Source of the DNA: Cinnamomum chago | Taxonomy: Eukaryota; Streptophyta; Magnoliopsida; Laurales; Lauraceae | DNA: 64,000 bases | NCBI GenBank assembly: GCA_038049695.1 | Contig: CP142461.1 | Coordinates: 32,867,001-32,931,000, forward strand | Direction of reading: 5' to 3' | Shown here: piece after piece, positions 35,792 to 48,153 of the stretch | Layout: every line of letters begins with the position of its first letter | Position numbering within the stretch: position 1 is the stretch's first letter | The notes under the pieces: generated by a model | Seen by the model: the letters and a program-made list of their open reading frames with translations, nothing else | Database searches by the model: none | Told to the model about the DNA's origin: nothing | Program-made: the position numbers and the translations under genes

Positions 35792-37176
35792 AGGTCAATG
35801 TTCATTTATGAGCCATTGACACTTTAATTAAACTGCCTGGTTGGCAAAGGGTTAAACCCATGGAAAGGACCACCACAAAGTGGTATTCTCTTTTGCTTCC
35901 TCTCTTTCCCTGTGAGCACAAGCTATCATTTAGGAAAAAGTCATGTGAACTTCACAACTTGTGAAACTGAAATATGGATAACTATTGTTACTCTTCCCTC
36001 TTTATGGATATTTTTATGATGATGACTTACCATTGTCAAGTGGAAGGACTTTTAATCACTCACCCCTGCCCCAAAGTAACATTACCTTGAATTAAAGGTC
36101 GTGAAATCTGAAACTTCATTATCAATCTGGGCAAGACTCGGAATCTTTATACAAATTCTCATGAGCTCGACCTCAAGTTCAGTACAAAGATTTTGATCTT
36201 GATCGTGGACATGATGAGAAACACAATAGATAAATCATACCTTTGGAAAACCCCTAGTGCAAAGGTCCTATCTATACAATATATAGTATTTTCTTTTTGT
36301 ACTGGATGATGATTGTCAATTTATTACCTTAATCATTGATTTAAAAGTTCATTACTGTCCCATCAACAGGATTTTCTCTTAATATCTATGATGGCGCTCA
36401 TGAAATGTCACTGGTATGGGGGGAAAATGAAAGAGAAAATACATTTGCTTTGTAGTCTTTTTAGGAACAGTGGTCAGCTTATTTCTCTTGATCTTAATTG
36501 TTGGTATATTATGTATGAGAGAGGGGGTTCTATTCCTAGAGGCTATTGTAGGAAAGATTAGGTAATTAAGCTAAAGAAGACTAAAGAAATGAGCAGAGGA
36601 GAAGCTACCCATCCAATTGCTTGCTCCTTTGAAAATGAGTAGTGTTGGAGTTAAGCTTGTGGTCCTCATTCCTATTAAAGGCTTGTGGTCCACCCCTTCA
36701 AACTTATAAGCTAACACTTCCTCCTTCATCACCAAACCGCCTTATCACATCATGATAACCATCTTTTCTAGTCTGTTTGCATTTTCTATAATAATATTAT
36801 ATAATAATGTATATTATTCACAAAAACTACTAAAAGAAACCATTAATTGTACTTTCAAAAGTGCTTTGTAATACTTTATGATATCAATTTGAGCACATGT
36901 AATGTAAGGGCGTCGCATATCGTCCTCCTCTCTCTAGGTAAAAGTGAGATTATGAAAATAGAAAGTGTCAAATTCAAGACAATATCAAAACATATATATT
37001 TAGTGTGTAGTTAAAGGTTTAGTTTCTCAGTTAATAATAAGGGTGGAAATGGGTGTGGACCCGGCTCTTATGTGACCCAGTGGATTTGGACATAGATATA
37101 TAAGGACAAGGGAACAGACCCACTCTTTTAGACATGCATCGTCCCAATAGTAAATCGGCGAGACTTGGGGCTTGCT
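35792..37176. other. Intergenic, no gene recognised
   Basis: AT-rich DNA without ORFs of note or repeat ends I could define. Confidence 0.5.
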
Positions 37177-37179
37177 TTA

Positions 37180-37508
37180 GGGCCTCTTTGGATAGGCAAA
37201 AAATAAAAGCAGACTGAAGTTAAATGTTCCATAATAGTTTAAAATTTCAACTCTACTCCGTTTGAATGAGTCTGACCCAATAGATGAAGTAATGTTATGA
37301 GCCACATGTACTCTATTTCACTTCAACTTTAAATACTTCAATTTTCTTAAGTAAATGTGGATTTTACTCTAAACTTTAACCTTAAAATAAGTATCTAAAT
37401 GGAGTGAAGTGAAGTACTCTACTTTAACTTCAACATACTTCTCTTCACTCCACATGTGAAATCCACTTCATTTTACTCCACGCACTCATTATTTATCCAA
37501 ACAGACCC
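37180..37508. repeat. Tourist-like MITE, 329 bp
   Basis: Ends GGGCCTCTTTGGATA and TTATCCAAACAGACCC are inverted repeats flanked by TTA on both sides (37177-37179, 37509-37511). The interior is AT-rich with GAAGTNAAGT-like words and no coding capacity. Confidence 0.82.
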
Positions 37509-37511
37509 TTA

Positions 37512-39497
37512 GGGTTTTTCATTCACTAGTAGCCCTGTTATAAATACATGGTTTTTTATAATGTTTATCAATGTAGGTGAGTAACATAGAATTTACCATT
37601 TTCTTAACACCACTGATGAGGGTGAACTATCTTAAAAATGAAGGGAAGCAATTAGATGGCATTACATCCATCTATACATAATTAGAGATATGGCACCACT
37701 TCCAACCATACCATCCAGAATATGACGTTACTTGAGATGGAAAAGCATGATGATTTGGTTTTTGTTTGTTGGTAAACAGCATGATATTTTGTTGAAATTA
37801 CAGATTGATTAAGACGGTTCAAATTCAATTCATGACCTGCCTCGTATGGACCCGTAATAGATCGGATACCAGCATCCATTATCCAAGACCTTTCAGTGCT
37901 GCACACGAACAAAATGAATTTTAATCATATGAACAGAAATCATTGACAACTAAGGAGAAAAGAAAATGTGTAGAGGAAAAAAATAAAAAAAAAACAAAAA
38001 GAAGATAAACCTAAAATGGAACACTTTAGAACATATTAGATTATATATGGAGTTACTCAACTGGCAATCCCAAATATCCCCCCGGCTGGATAGAGATCAA
38101 TCACTGTATGTGCTACTCATCCCACTTCTAAGTCGTGGGTTGTGTGGGCTCTCTTGGGTCCCAAGTACCCCCGAGGCTAGGTACTCCACAAAGAAAAAGT
38201 GAGTGATGGGTATTGTTCACAAAGTCACTATCAAATAAATGTTACATGGCTCCGCCAAACACTAGCTGCTGCAAGCGTTCAATAAAATGGAAAATATTTT
38301 ACTAAAGAGTTCAGAATATTATGAGCACCGTGGAAAAATTCACATATTGCCAAATATTTTAAGTGAATTGGTTTCCAGAAAGAATTGCATTTTACATTAT
38401 CATCTTCGTCACAGCCACCATCATTATCAAAATCTTGGGTTCGGCCACATAAATTATATTTATCAGAGTAATCCTCAGCCGAACTACCAGATATATGGAT
38501 AGGGTGCACTAGTCAAAATATTGGTTTTTTAGAATTTATGTTTGAATTATAACAACTTTTACGTAACGATGACTGTCACATGCCTAACATGGCCCACCAC
38601 TCTGTACCTGGGCTTGTGACAAGTAAGCTGAGCCAATCCAAGCCACAAAGCAAAAGGAAAGCCTGGGGTAGGTGAGGACCATGTCCACTCCTAGCCAAGA
38701 AAAGGAAAGGCTATTTAAGAGATTAGGAAGTCGTATTCTTGAAAGGTGCAATGGCCCAAGAGCCTACCCTAAGGTCGTTCACGCTTCAAACCAGTGAGGA
38801 AAAAGGAGCACCCTGTGGGACCTTCAAAGCGTGAGAGTTTTGAAAAAACTTCCTTTCCCACCTCACCACACAGACAAAAAAATAAAGAGGTTTAAATGAA
38901 AGAAAAGCATCTCTTTGTCAGTTTCCGTCACGTAATGGAGGGGAATACCGGATACCACTGCACTGCATTAGGTGAAAGTTCAAAGTTGTAGAAGACCCGT
39001 ATGGCTCGTGCATTTTACAATTACACATGACCGAGAGATAGAGTATACTTAAAAAAGTATTTATACCAGCCGACGCCTTGAGGGTTTCATAAGAATAGTT
39101 ATTAATTAGTAGAGACAACGTGAATACTTTTCAATTAGTATATTATAACTCTTGATTAAATGCATAGAATTCTCAAGAAAAAAAATTGATATATGCAGTT
39201 GCTGAAATCCCTAAATGACCTAGTGGTCCACAATGAATATATAACAACAGTTTAATTGTGGGTTCTTCTTAGATGGGGTTGTAATACCAAACCATGGGCA
39301 TGGTTATTGTTCGGGATTCAATTAGCTAATGTCTTTTTCATAAGCTAATATTAAAATTAAGAATGAAGCTACCATATTAATGGTTTTAAGGTCCTTGGAT
39401 CTTAAACTGGAGCCTACATGTAAATTAAAAAGAATGACTAAATCTACAAGAAATCAACCTATCGTATAGAATACAAACTTAAAATTCTTATTCAGAG
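37512..39497. other. Intergenic, no gene recognised
   Basis: Short ORFs only (for example 37682-37912 and 38279-38509, both minus) with no recognisable similarity. The segment 38580-38870 is less AT-rich and could be an LTR or gene-flank relic, but no ends or motifs support that. Confidence 0.4.
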
Positions 39498-39749
39498 ATT
39501 TAAGTAACCCTATTTTATTACATGAATGACATCAATGCTATTGATAAAAGATAATACAGGCAGTGGTGGCCCCAGGAAATTGAAGGGGGGGGCGCTTTTG
39601 AAAAAGTGATATCAGAGGAAGGGCAAATGATTTAAATAACCCTATTTTATTACATGAATGGCTTCAATGCTATTGATAAAAGAATTTTAAGTCCTTTTCA
39701 GATATGGGTGGGGCTTCAGTCCCCAGAACCTTATACTTGGGTCCGCCTG
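39498..39749. repeat. 54 bp direct repeats with a MITE-like insert
   Basis: A 54 bp sequence (39498-39551) recurs at 39630-39683 with about four mismatches. Between and overlapping them is a sequence starting CAGGCAGTGGTGGCCCC at 39557 and ending TTGGGTCCGCCTG at 39749, whose ends resemble the TGGCGGACCCAGG inverted repeat of common plant MITEs. Which event made the repeat is unclear. Confidence 0.4.
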
Positions 39750-39786
39750 TTATGTAGTACATAATAAATTATGAACTTGGTCTCAC

Positions 39787-39789
<3 letters not shown>

Positions 39790-39818
<29 letters not shown>

Positions 39819-40739
39819 CTAATACAAATTACTCAAATTTTTCAAATACTACCTCTCAAGTAGAATTTCAAATACTCGAGTACTACTCAATATATTTAAA
39901 AGCTGAAATTATGAAAACTCAAAAAGATTAAAACCGCCTTTATAGGATATTGGTATTCAAAATTCTAACAACTAGACTTGGAATTCCAAATTTAAGGGGA
40001 TATGATCTGAAACTAATATAAAAAAAATCCCTTACACCCTCAATTCTCATAAGAAAATACCTCCAAAAAGCAGGCACTAGGATTCAAAGGAAAGAAAATA
40101 AAAACAAATGCAATATATGAAATTGGACCATGCATGAGATATTTATCTGGTCACGAAGATTAACCTATCACCAGAGGATAAACAACCACTAGCCGATGTG
40201 ACATATATTGATGAATGTTGCTTTCAGTTGACTCCCCATGTGGCTCCGAAGATCAAGCAATTAGAGTAGTTTTCCTCTCTATTACATAATTCCCACGTTA
40301 CTTAGAACACGCAAAAACACAATTAAAAAGGTTAAGCATTGGTCATGACAAAAGAATAACAAGAGAAAGGCATTTCCACAAAGCAAAATTTTCATCTGGA
40401 GAAATACACGAGTTTATAAAAAAAAAAAGAAAAAGTTAAAGAACATTATCTGTCATTGTATTAACTATGTGCCAATTTCTAACTCCTATCAACATTGGGC
40501 TCATATTAATATCTATCAATATAGAACACACAATCAAAATTGGAAAAAAAATTCCCAAAAATGTTAAAATCACATATTTAATGCAAAATCAATTTGACGA
40601 TAAACCCATCTCTAATCAAAAGAGGAAAAAAAAAGAAAACTTAGCACATCAATAGCATAAAAGGAGGACTAGCAAATTTTGAATGTGGGCCCTCCCAATG
40701 GTGAATTTGTTGGGATGGACTCATTATAAGCATGCTAGA
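39790..40739. other. Intergenic with (AT)n microsatellite
   Basis: An (AT)n run lies at about 39796-39818. The rest is AT-rich without supportable genes. Confidence 0.5.
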
Positions 40740-41278
40740 TAGGGTTGCAAATGGAACGGTTCTGGATTCGAACCATAGTGGATCCGGACCCAGATCCGTT
40801 TCTAAATAATGGTTCTGGATCCGGTTTTGACTCGAAACCTATTTTGATGGTTCCAGGCCCGGTTTCGATAGGAAAATCTAGATCTAATTTCGGAATCGGG
40901 TCCACTAAAGGATTGAAATCTAATTTCAAAATTGATTACAATTTCTCTTTATTTTTTCATTTTTCTTAAAATAAGCATATCATTCAGCTTATAACAGTGC
41001 ATCAAGTCTACTACGTCTAATATTAAACAAAAAAATGTCTAAAAAAAGTTGATTTTGAGGTACAATTTACAATATCAAACGCTCATATGCCGGGTCCCGG
41101 GTCCACGGGTCCGAACCTATATAGATCTGAACTCATTTATCAATCGGAATCTAAATTAGATCCGGAATTGGACCCGGACCCGTTTATGAATCGAAACCTA
41201 AAATAGGTGTCTAACTCGGTTTCTTACGGGTCGAAACTTCTGGATAATCGGAGAATCATATATCCGTTTTGAACCCTA
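40740..41278. repeat. hAT-type MITE, copy 2 (539 bp)
   Basis: The start TAGGGTTGCAAAT and end GTTTTGAACCCTA are imperfect inverted repeats. The interior is rich in GGATCCGGACCC and GGGTCCACGGGTC words shared with copies at 12479 and 43517. Flanking 8-mers ATGCTAGA and ATTTTAAA match at five of eight sites. Confidence 0.65.
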
Positions 41279-42299
41279 ATTTTAAAAAATGGCATTTGAG
41301 AGGATTCGGACTCGTTGGTGTAGTCGTCATGCCATCGTAATATGTCCAAAATCTCTAAAACAGGGACTGGTGGAAGAAATTAATATAAAAGCACAAAGTC
41401 TACGCTATTTGCAAACTTTAGCAAGAAACCGACGTCTCATTGTCGGTCCAAGTCTAGGAGTGGAGTGCTGCGCCGGGCGCCGATTTCGTTTACCACACAA
41501 ATCACACACGCACACGCACTCTCTCTCTCTTTCTCTGTCTGTCTGTGTCTTCACTCTTCTCTCTCTCTTTTTTCTCTTTTGACCCTCAATCACGTCTCAT
41601 GTGACTCCTCAACGACAGTCACAATTTGCAAGTCTACTCTCCTTTTGAGGTCTCTCAGGACTAAAAGCTGGAAAGAAACAAACCCCAATCGGTATAAACA
41701 AACGAACTACACTAATTTTCTATTAAGACCTTCATTAGTGACAAACATAAGATCTTCAAACCAATTACCTAATGATTGACAGTTGCACCCCATCAGTGCC
41801 AAAACTATGTATGTCACTGGTAGTCATGGTTTTTAAATACCTACTTCAACTCAAACCCCAATCATATTGCCCTCTGTGTAAAGGTTTTGGTCAGGGTCCT
41901 TACCAATTGTTATTAATTCATTTCAAAACCATGTGTTCATTATTACCCATGGCTTGTGCTAGTTGCCCAACTCCTAAGTGGGTCAAAACCATATATTGTC
42001 ACTGCCATTATATTATATTTTATTTTTTGAATGGTTACTTTTATATAAATATAATTAATTCTTTTCATAGTTTATATATGCTTTAGCACCAAGATAAATA
42101 TATATCAATTAGGACCCTGATAGATATATTAACCCATGACTAAAGGTGATGGATGCAATTTCCTTTAACTATAGTTGAAACCATGCTTACAACACAAGAA
42201 TATATAGATACATTGAACTATCAAAAAAGTTGGTGAGTGAAGCATGTTTGTTTTCAGACAGCAGGCCTAATCAACTCTAGTAAGGGTGAGTTCTTGGTC

Positions 42300-42366
<67 letters not shown>

Positions 42367-43508
42367 GTGGATCTATTGATTTTGAGTGATTTGAACCTAA
42401 GTTCCATTCATTGCCCCTTTTGATGTCTCATCGGTGTACAAAGGAGCCACACCTCTCACATCAGAGTAGAAAGAACCGAATATCAGATGCTAAGACAGTA
42501 AGACCACAGTGTAGCTGAAAAGATTACTTTCATGATCTGATTTGATTTGTGATCGATCATTATTTTTTATTGAAGGGAGTTTATTTTATGGTCATTTATG
42601 TATCTTCTTCTTTTCTTTCCTCAATTTTATTGTTCAAATAGGTAGACATTTCTTAGAATTTTTGGACTAGTTCAGTATCAACCCCTTCCATATGGATAGT
42701 GTATAGATATTGGTAATTGATTACAACTTGTCATTTCACGCAAGGCAATGGCCCATCTATTAGTGGCCAGATTGTCATAATTAAGATATGTGTGTCCGGC
42801 AATTAGGTCCACACCAGACAAATGTATCCCTCAAATAAAATGAATAATTGAGATTTTTATGGATTAGTAAGTCTTAAACTCGATTTCTCCAAAGTAATCA
42901 CAAAAGACAAAAAGATGTCACCTGGGTGCCTTGACTGCAATTCTTTACCATCTTACCTTTAACCTGTGATTTTGTGGCTTTCTTTTCCTCCTACGACTTC
43001 TCCCTTGCTTTCTCATAGGCATCCCAGGCTATCCCCTACCTTGCTATAATGACATGTGTAACCATTTTATCACCTCTTGATTTGTATAATTTTTTTATAT
43101 GAAAGTGATCATAATTCATAATAACATGATATCATTTTCAAACCTCACTTACGTATCACAAAAAATAAACTAACCATGAGTAATCATTAGACATGTAAAT
43201 TACTATCACATGTAAATGCTGCAAGTAACCCCTTAACCTGTATCTTTCAAAAGATTACCTAGCTTCAAATCTCCACCCCCGTCTCTTAAAACACAATCTG
43301 AACCTATATCCAATCACATTTCCATCTTAATTGGATGGACCCTAGTTTGGTATCAATTGAAATTTCCGGTAGATCAAAATGCTGGTTCGGCATAAGGGTT
43401 CTCATGAACCGGACCAGCGCCCAAGCCCCACCCACACACATTGGGGCTGAGTTTGGTTCAGCCTATGTGGATCCTAATTTCCTAGCTTAGTTGGTAATTA
43501 ATGGGATG
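41279..43508. other. Intergenic with microsatellites
   Basis: It holds a CT-rich simple repeat at about 41518-41580 and an (AT)n(AC)n repeat at about 42304-42366. Short plus-strand ORFs in 41289-42086 have no recognised similarity and are partly made of the CT repeat. Confidence 0.5.
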
Positions 43509-43516
43509 GGCCTAGG

Positions 43517-43871
43517 TAGGGATGTAAATCGGTCGGCTCCAGTCCTGATCCATGGTGGACTCAGAATCGGAACCGTTAATGAGAAGATGGAATCAGTTTT
43601 GTATATGGGACGGATCTAAATAGAGAATGATATGGCAAATATATAGTTTTTAGGAGGAATTCTCGAAAAGTTTAGGTAATATGTCGGGTCCCAGGTCCAC
43701 AGGTCGGAACCAAAGTGAAATCAAACCGGACCCATTAAGTCACAGGTCCAAAAAAGGGATTCAGACTCAGACCCGTTTACTTATTAAGGGCTAAATGAAG
43801 ACCCGAACCCGGTTTTTAATAGGTCAGAACCTCCCGGTAATTAGAGAATTGGGGACTCATTTACATCTCTA
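43517..43871. repeat. hAT-type MITE, copy 3 (reference copy, perfect 8 bp duplication)
   Basis: The 355 bp element has ends TAGGGATGTAAAT and ATTTACATCTCTA and a perfect 8 bp duplication GGCCTAGG at 43509-43516 and 43872-43879. Eight-base duplications with TAGGG/CAGGG-type ends are the hAT superfamily signature. It has no ORF. Confidence 0.85.
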
Positions 43872-43879
43872 GGCCTAGG

Positions 43880-46800
43880 CATTAGCGGCATCAGCGGCTT
43901 AAACACAATGTTATAATCCACACCTGCTCCTCAACTCCCTCTTCTCATTGTTCATAGAAGCATCACCAGTAAATTTATATGCACCGAAAAACAAATTTGG
44001 AATCTTGCAACCGTTGACCTTTTCTTTACATAAAATATTAATGGGATTTTTAGGATTCATGTGGTCTGGCATCAAGCTCGCGAACATCCTTTGCTCCAAA
44101 GAAAATATCAAGACATGGATTTTGAGTTTGCTAGGAAAAGTAGGGTAGAATCGGAGGAAGAAGAAACAGAAGGATAGGTACATACCTAATACATTAAATC
44201 TTGGATACCGTACCCATAGGCTACGTCTACATTTTAGGTTGTGAATTGTGGTTGGGGAATTTTGGCGTTAGTAGAGGCAGCGGAAATACTTTTCAGTGTT
44301 CCCCCTCAGTTAGAGCCCACTCGTCAATACTAATAACATCAAGAACAGTTCTTATTCAAACTAATATGAAGGGACCACATGCATAACGATTGTGACTGGT
44401 TGTCAATGAAAGTTTTTCTCCAATAAAAATCAACTTAATGTATAATCAAGAAATAATCAGTTTCTCAAATGGAACAACAACTAATCAATTATTTCTGTCC
44501 CACCAGTTTCTTTATATATAAAATTAAAAGAAAAGAAAAAACTGATGTTCGTTCAATATTCATACATGTCCTTTAAAGATTTCGTTAATAACTAATACTA
44601 ATTATATTAATAGTAATTGAAATAATAATTTTTTCTTAAGCAGAGTTCATATTTGTTAATGATTTTTTCTTTCATCCCCCATATATATACGACTCGAGAC
44701 CCTAACTAACAAAGCCACAACTAGCGATCGATCCCTACCCTGGGAAAAGGAAAATGTCTTGCCCTTGATCCATTTGCCAGTTAGTGAGCGAGAAAGACAT
44801 TAATTCGAAGAAGAAGAAAAAAAAAAAAATCAAAAGTTGCCGGTCATTTCACGTTATTGGAACCCTAAATCCTATTTTCTAAATTGCTGACTCATCCATT
44901 AAGAACCCTAGACTCATTGATTGGCAAGTTGAATTTCGGACTGTTTTAGACCATTATCTGTTTGGAAATATAAAAGCTGAGATTAAGACAATCTGGAAAG
45001 CAAAGAGAGTTGAATCTTTCCCTCCTATTCAAACCCAAAACATACAATGACTTGATTCTTAACACCATTTTCTCCAAGTTAATGAATGACTCCAGCTCTT
45101 TTCCAACTGGGGGTCCCAATTACCATTATTTGACTACCGCGTATGCTTTAGAGTACTTTTTTTTTCCCAAGATTGTCAATGTTTTGAGCTGGGCATTTTC
45201 TGCCTAACGTGTTGTGAAGTATCAGAATTCTAATTGACCGTCTTCAAAACAAAATATTGAAGGGTGGGAAAGAAGTTAAAGGAAAGTTTAGATGGATATG
45301 GCCTTGTTGGGAAAGAAGATTCTCATTTGCTTAGCTTTGCATTGACAAGAAGATACAATTCACATGGAAAGTACGACGAGGTCATTGTTTTGTATTGAAT
45401 TGGAAGCAGACCCATCACTGTCCATTGTAATATAAATAATGAGAGAGCCTTGGGAAAGAGGTTTTCAGTGTATTCGAGCATTTTCTATCAATGATCAAGC
45501 TTTCCACGTCTTGACCAATGGAACTGAGATATGATTCAATATTAATCACTCTAAACAGTATGATACATGTGATCATTTTTATTTTCTATTTTTCAAAGAT
45601 TTCTTGGTTGATTTTTTTTTTTTTTAATAGTTGCTTCGTTGGAACTGCGGTTTTTGCTTTAGGTAAGAAAGGAGGAACTGCGATTTAAGGGAGAAGGAAA
45701 CCCTAATTCAGATCAGATCTACAAGCATTAGGAGTAGATTCTCCTGATCATGAAGTCATTGGGAAAGTGTGGGCTGCAACCTCATCTGGAACTATTATTC
45801 TTCTCATCAATTCACTGTTTCAGACACTCCCTACTTTAAAATTAGATTGGCCATTTTTGTGAAGGCTATTTGTTTGCATGGAATTGAATTCCTAATAATT
45901 TTTTAGTCAAATGGATTTAAAAAAAAGTTGACGAGTGGGCATTCATTTTTGTTGAAAGGGGTGATCATTTGATGGTCATTTGTGGTCTTTACCTTTATTT
46001 CTCCAATTGTAGCCACTTCCATAGAAATATTTTTCTGAGATTCAATTGTAATCTGGCCCTTAAGGGAAAAAAGGGTCAACTTTCGGTGAGGAGACTTACA
46101 AAGGCAGAAAAGGAGTAGACTTTCCCTTTAAGACTAAATGATATGATATGGGCCCACTTATCTTCTACAACCAATGGGATCTCAAGAAGTTTTTACTACC
46201 ATGAATGATTGTATGGGTCCCTTCTCATTTATAGCCAATCGAATTCAAAGGACTTTATGTAAACATGGACTTTTTAAGTGCTCCTCTTTTGTATGACCAT
46301 GACTGATCATTTTCCATGATTTGAAATGAATTTATAATTTATTTTATGGGAAAATTCTTCTCACTTTTATGTGGCTCCGTTTTCGTTTTTTTTATATGGG
46401 CACACTCATAATCAATCCAATTCTCTGCGAAGGCATATTCCCCTTGAGTTAGCCTTGACCCGAGACCAGCATCAAAATGTTCAACCTTTATTGAAATTCC
46501 AAAAAACAAAAAAGAAAAAAGAAAAAAAAAAGATGTGTTTTAAAATAAGTAAACTAAAGAATATAGGTCAAAGTGTTCGGATCAACAAGGTTCATATTTT
46601 ATACAAACCCTTAGTCTTATTAACATCTTTCCATCCCCCGCTCCATGATTGGTACGGCCCTCCCTAGGTGGGCATCATAGGTGAGTCCGTGAATACAAAA
46701 CTTAAAAAATGGTGAGAAGCTTTAGAATTCAAAAGCTACAAAGTAAATCATACAAAAACAAAATACATAAATTGCAAACTTCAGTAGGGATGTGCAAAGA

Positions 46801-47130
46801 AATTAAGCTCCCATGAGAATTGATGCATAAGAGATGCATTAAAGAGTTTCATTCAAATTACCTTGGTTGTGTAATTAGTAAGCATTTTCTTCTCTCCTTT
46901 AGTGGCCAAGTGCCTGTTTGATGCCCACTCTCCTATTCTTCTCCTAGATTTAGATTGCGATATGCCTGACAAGGCATGTGCTGGAACAATGGAATAGGAG
47001 TGAAAAAATGTTGGATTTATGTCTTTAATTCCGAGTAAATCGAATTTGCTAAGTGAGTCAATTAGGGACCGGGTTTTGATTCAAGGATTTCTTAAGAAAT
47101 GGAAAGTTATACATATATATATATATATAT
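43880..47130. other. Intergenic, no gene recognised
   Basis: Over 3 kb of AT-rich sequence. ORFs at 43911-44183 (minus), 45010-45207 and 46371-46667 (plus) are short, compositionally biased and unlike any family I know. An (AT)n run ends at 47130. Confidence 0.5.
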
Positions 47131-47830
47131 GAGTAAGGCTCTCATAAGCTCAAGCTTATGAGAAAATTTCATAAGCTCATGTTTGTAGGGCCCATCTTTG
47201 GTTCATCCAAATGAACCAAACACATGACTCCGCTAAATTGCATGTCCACCAACTTTCGATTAGATCCGAATTTATTGGACCGTTGGATCGACTATATATA
47301 TCGATCCGAATGGACTATTGACCATTAAACTTTTGGGCCCATATAGAGATGATAGAAATTACAATTGGGGCTAATTTTTTACAGAGAGGAGGATCCCAGG
47401 GAGTCCTTGAAATTCCCCCCATCCCCATCCCCATGAGGGTCCCCAAGTGAGCCTTGAGCTTACGTTATCCTAAGCTCAAGTTTAGAAAAAAAATTCGTAA
47501 GCTCATGCTTGGAGGCCCACCTTCGGTCCATCCAAATTGACCATACACATGACCCCTCTAAATTACACATGTTCACCTACTTTCGGTCAAATCCGAATTT
47601 ACTTGACCATTGGGATCGACTATGTATCGATCCGAATAGACTATTGACAATTAAACTTTTGGGTCCATATGGAGATGATAGAAATCACGATTGAGACTAA
47701 TTTTTTTACAGAAAGGAAGATCTCATGGAGTCCTTGAATCCCCCCCACCCCACGTGAGTCCCCAAGTGGGTCACACCACACATTTGAGCTTACCTTATTC
47801 TAAGCTTGAGTTTAGAAGAGTCTTGCTCTT
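47131..47830. repeat. MITE-like element with an internal tandem duplication
   Basis: The ends GAGTAAGGCTCT and AGAGTCTTGCTCTT are near inverted repeats set in TA-rich flanks. Inside, a unit of about 325 bp (from AAGCTCAAG, through GGTCCATCCAAAT and ATCGATCCGAAT, to GGTCCCCAAGTG) occurs twice in tandem, at about 47145-47455 and 47470-47790, with many point differences. No coding capacity. Confidence 0.65.
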
Positions 47831-47850
47831 ATATTTATATTTATATATAT

Positions 47851-48029
47851 AGGGGTATTCAAGTGAGGGATTCTCTTACCATGTGTGGTGGGAACTCCCT
47901 TTTTGGGAAGGTTTTAAGTACAAAAGGGTGTACTCCTTTCGAGTACAAAAGCCCTTTTGTACTTGAAACCTCCCCAAAAAGGGGAGTCCCTCACCACACA
48001 TGGTGAGGGAATCCTTCACTTGAATATTA

Positions 48030-48033
<4 letters not shown>
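47851..48033. repeat. 183 bp foldback hairpin
   Basis: Two arms of about 90 bases centred near 47942 are inverted copies: GTATTCAAGTGAGGGATTCT near the start and AATCCTTCACTTGAATAT near the end, with CCATGTGTGGTG and CACCACACATGG inside. TA-rich DNA flanks both sides. It is a palindromic MITE with no ORF. Confidence 0.8.
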
Positions 48034-48072
<39 letters not shown>

Positions 48073-48112
48073 GCGCATTTATGTAACGCCATGGGTTTCC
48101 TCCCAAGTGAAA

Positions 48113-48119
48113 TTTTTTT

Positions 48120-48150
<31 letters not shown>

Positions 48151-48153
48151 GGG
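48113..48153 (+). repeat. T17-G24 homopolymer tract
   Basis: Seventeen T are followed directly by 24 G. A G run of this length can form G-quadruplexes and is prone to assembly error. The proline/lysine-rich minus-strand ORFs across it are artefacts of the homopolymers. Confidence 0.9.

Noticed and set aside
35573..35827. 84-codon plus-strand ORF
   Set aside because: It lies across the end of a MITE and runs into the flank; no homolog is recognised.
41465..41779. 104-codon plus-strand ORF
   Set aside because: It is largely the CT microsatellite translated as Ser/Leu.
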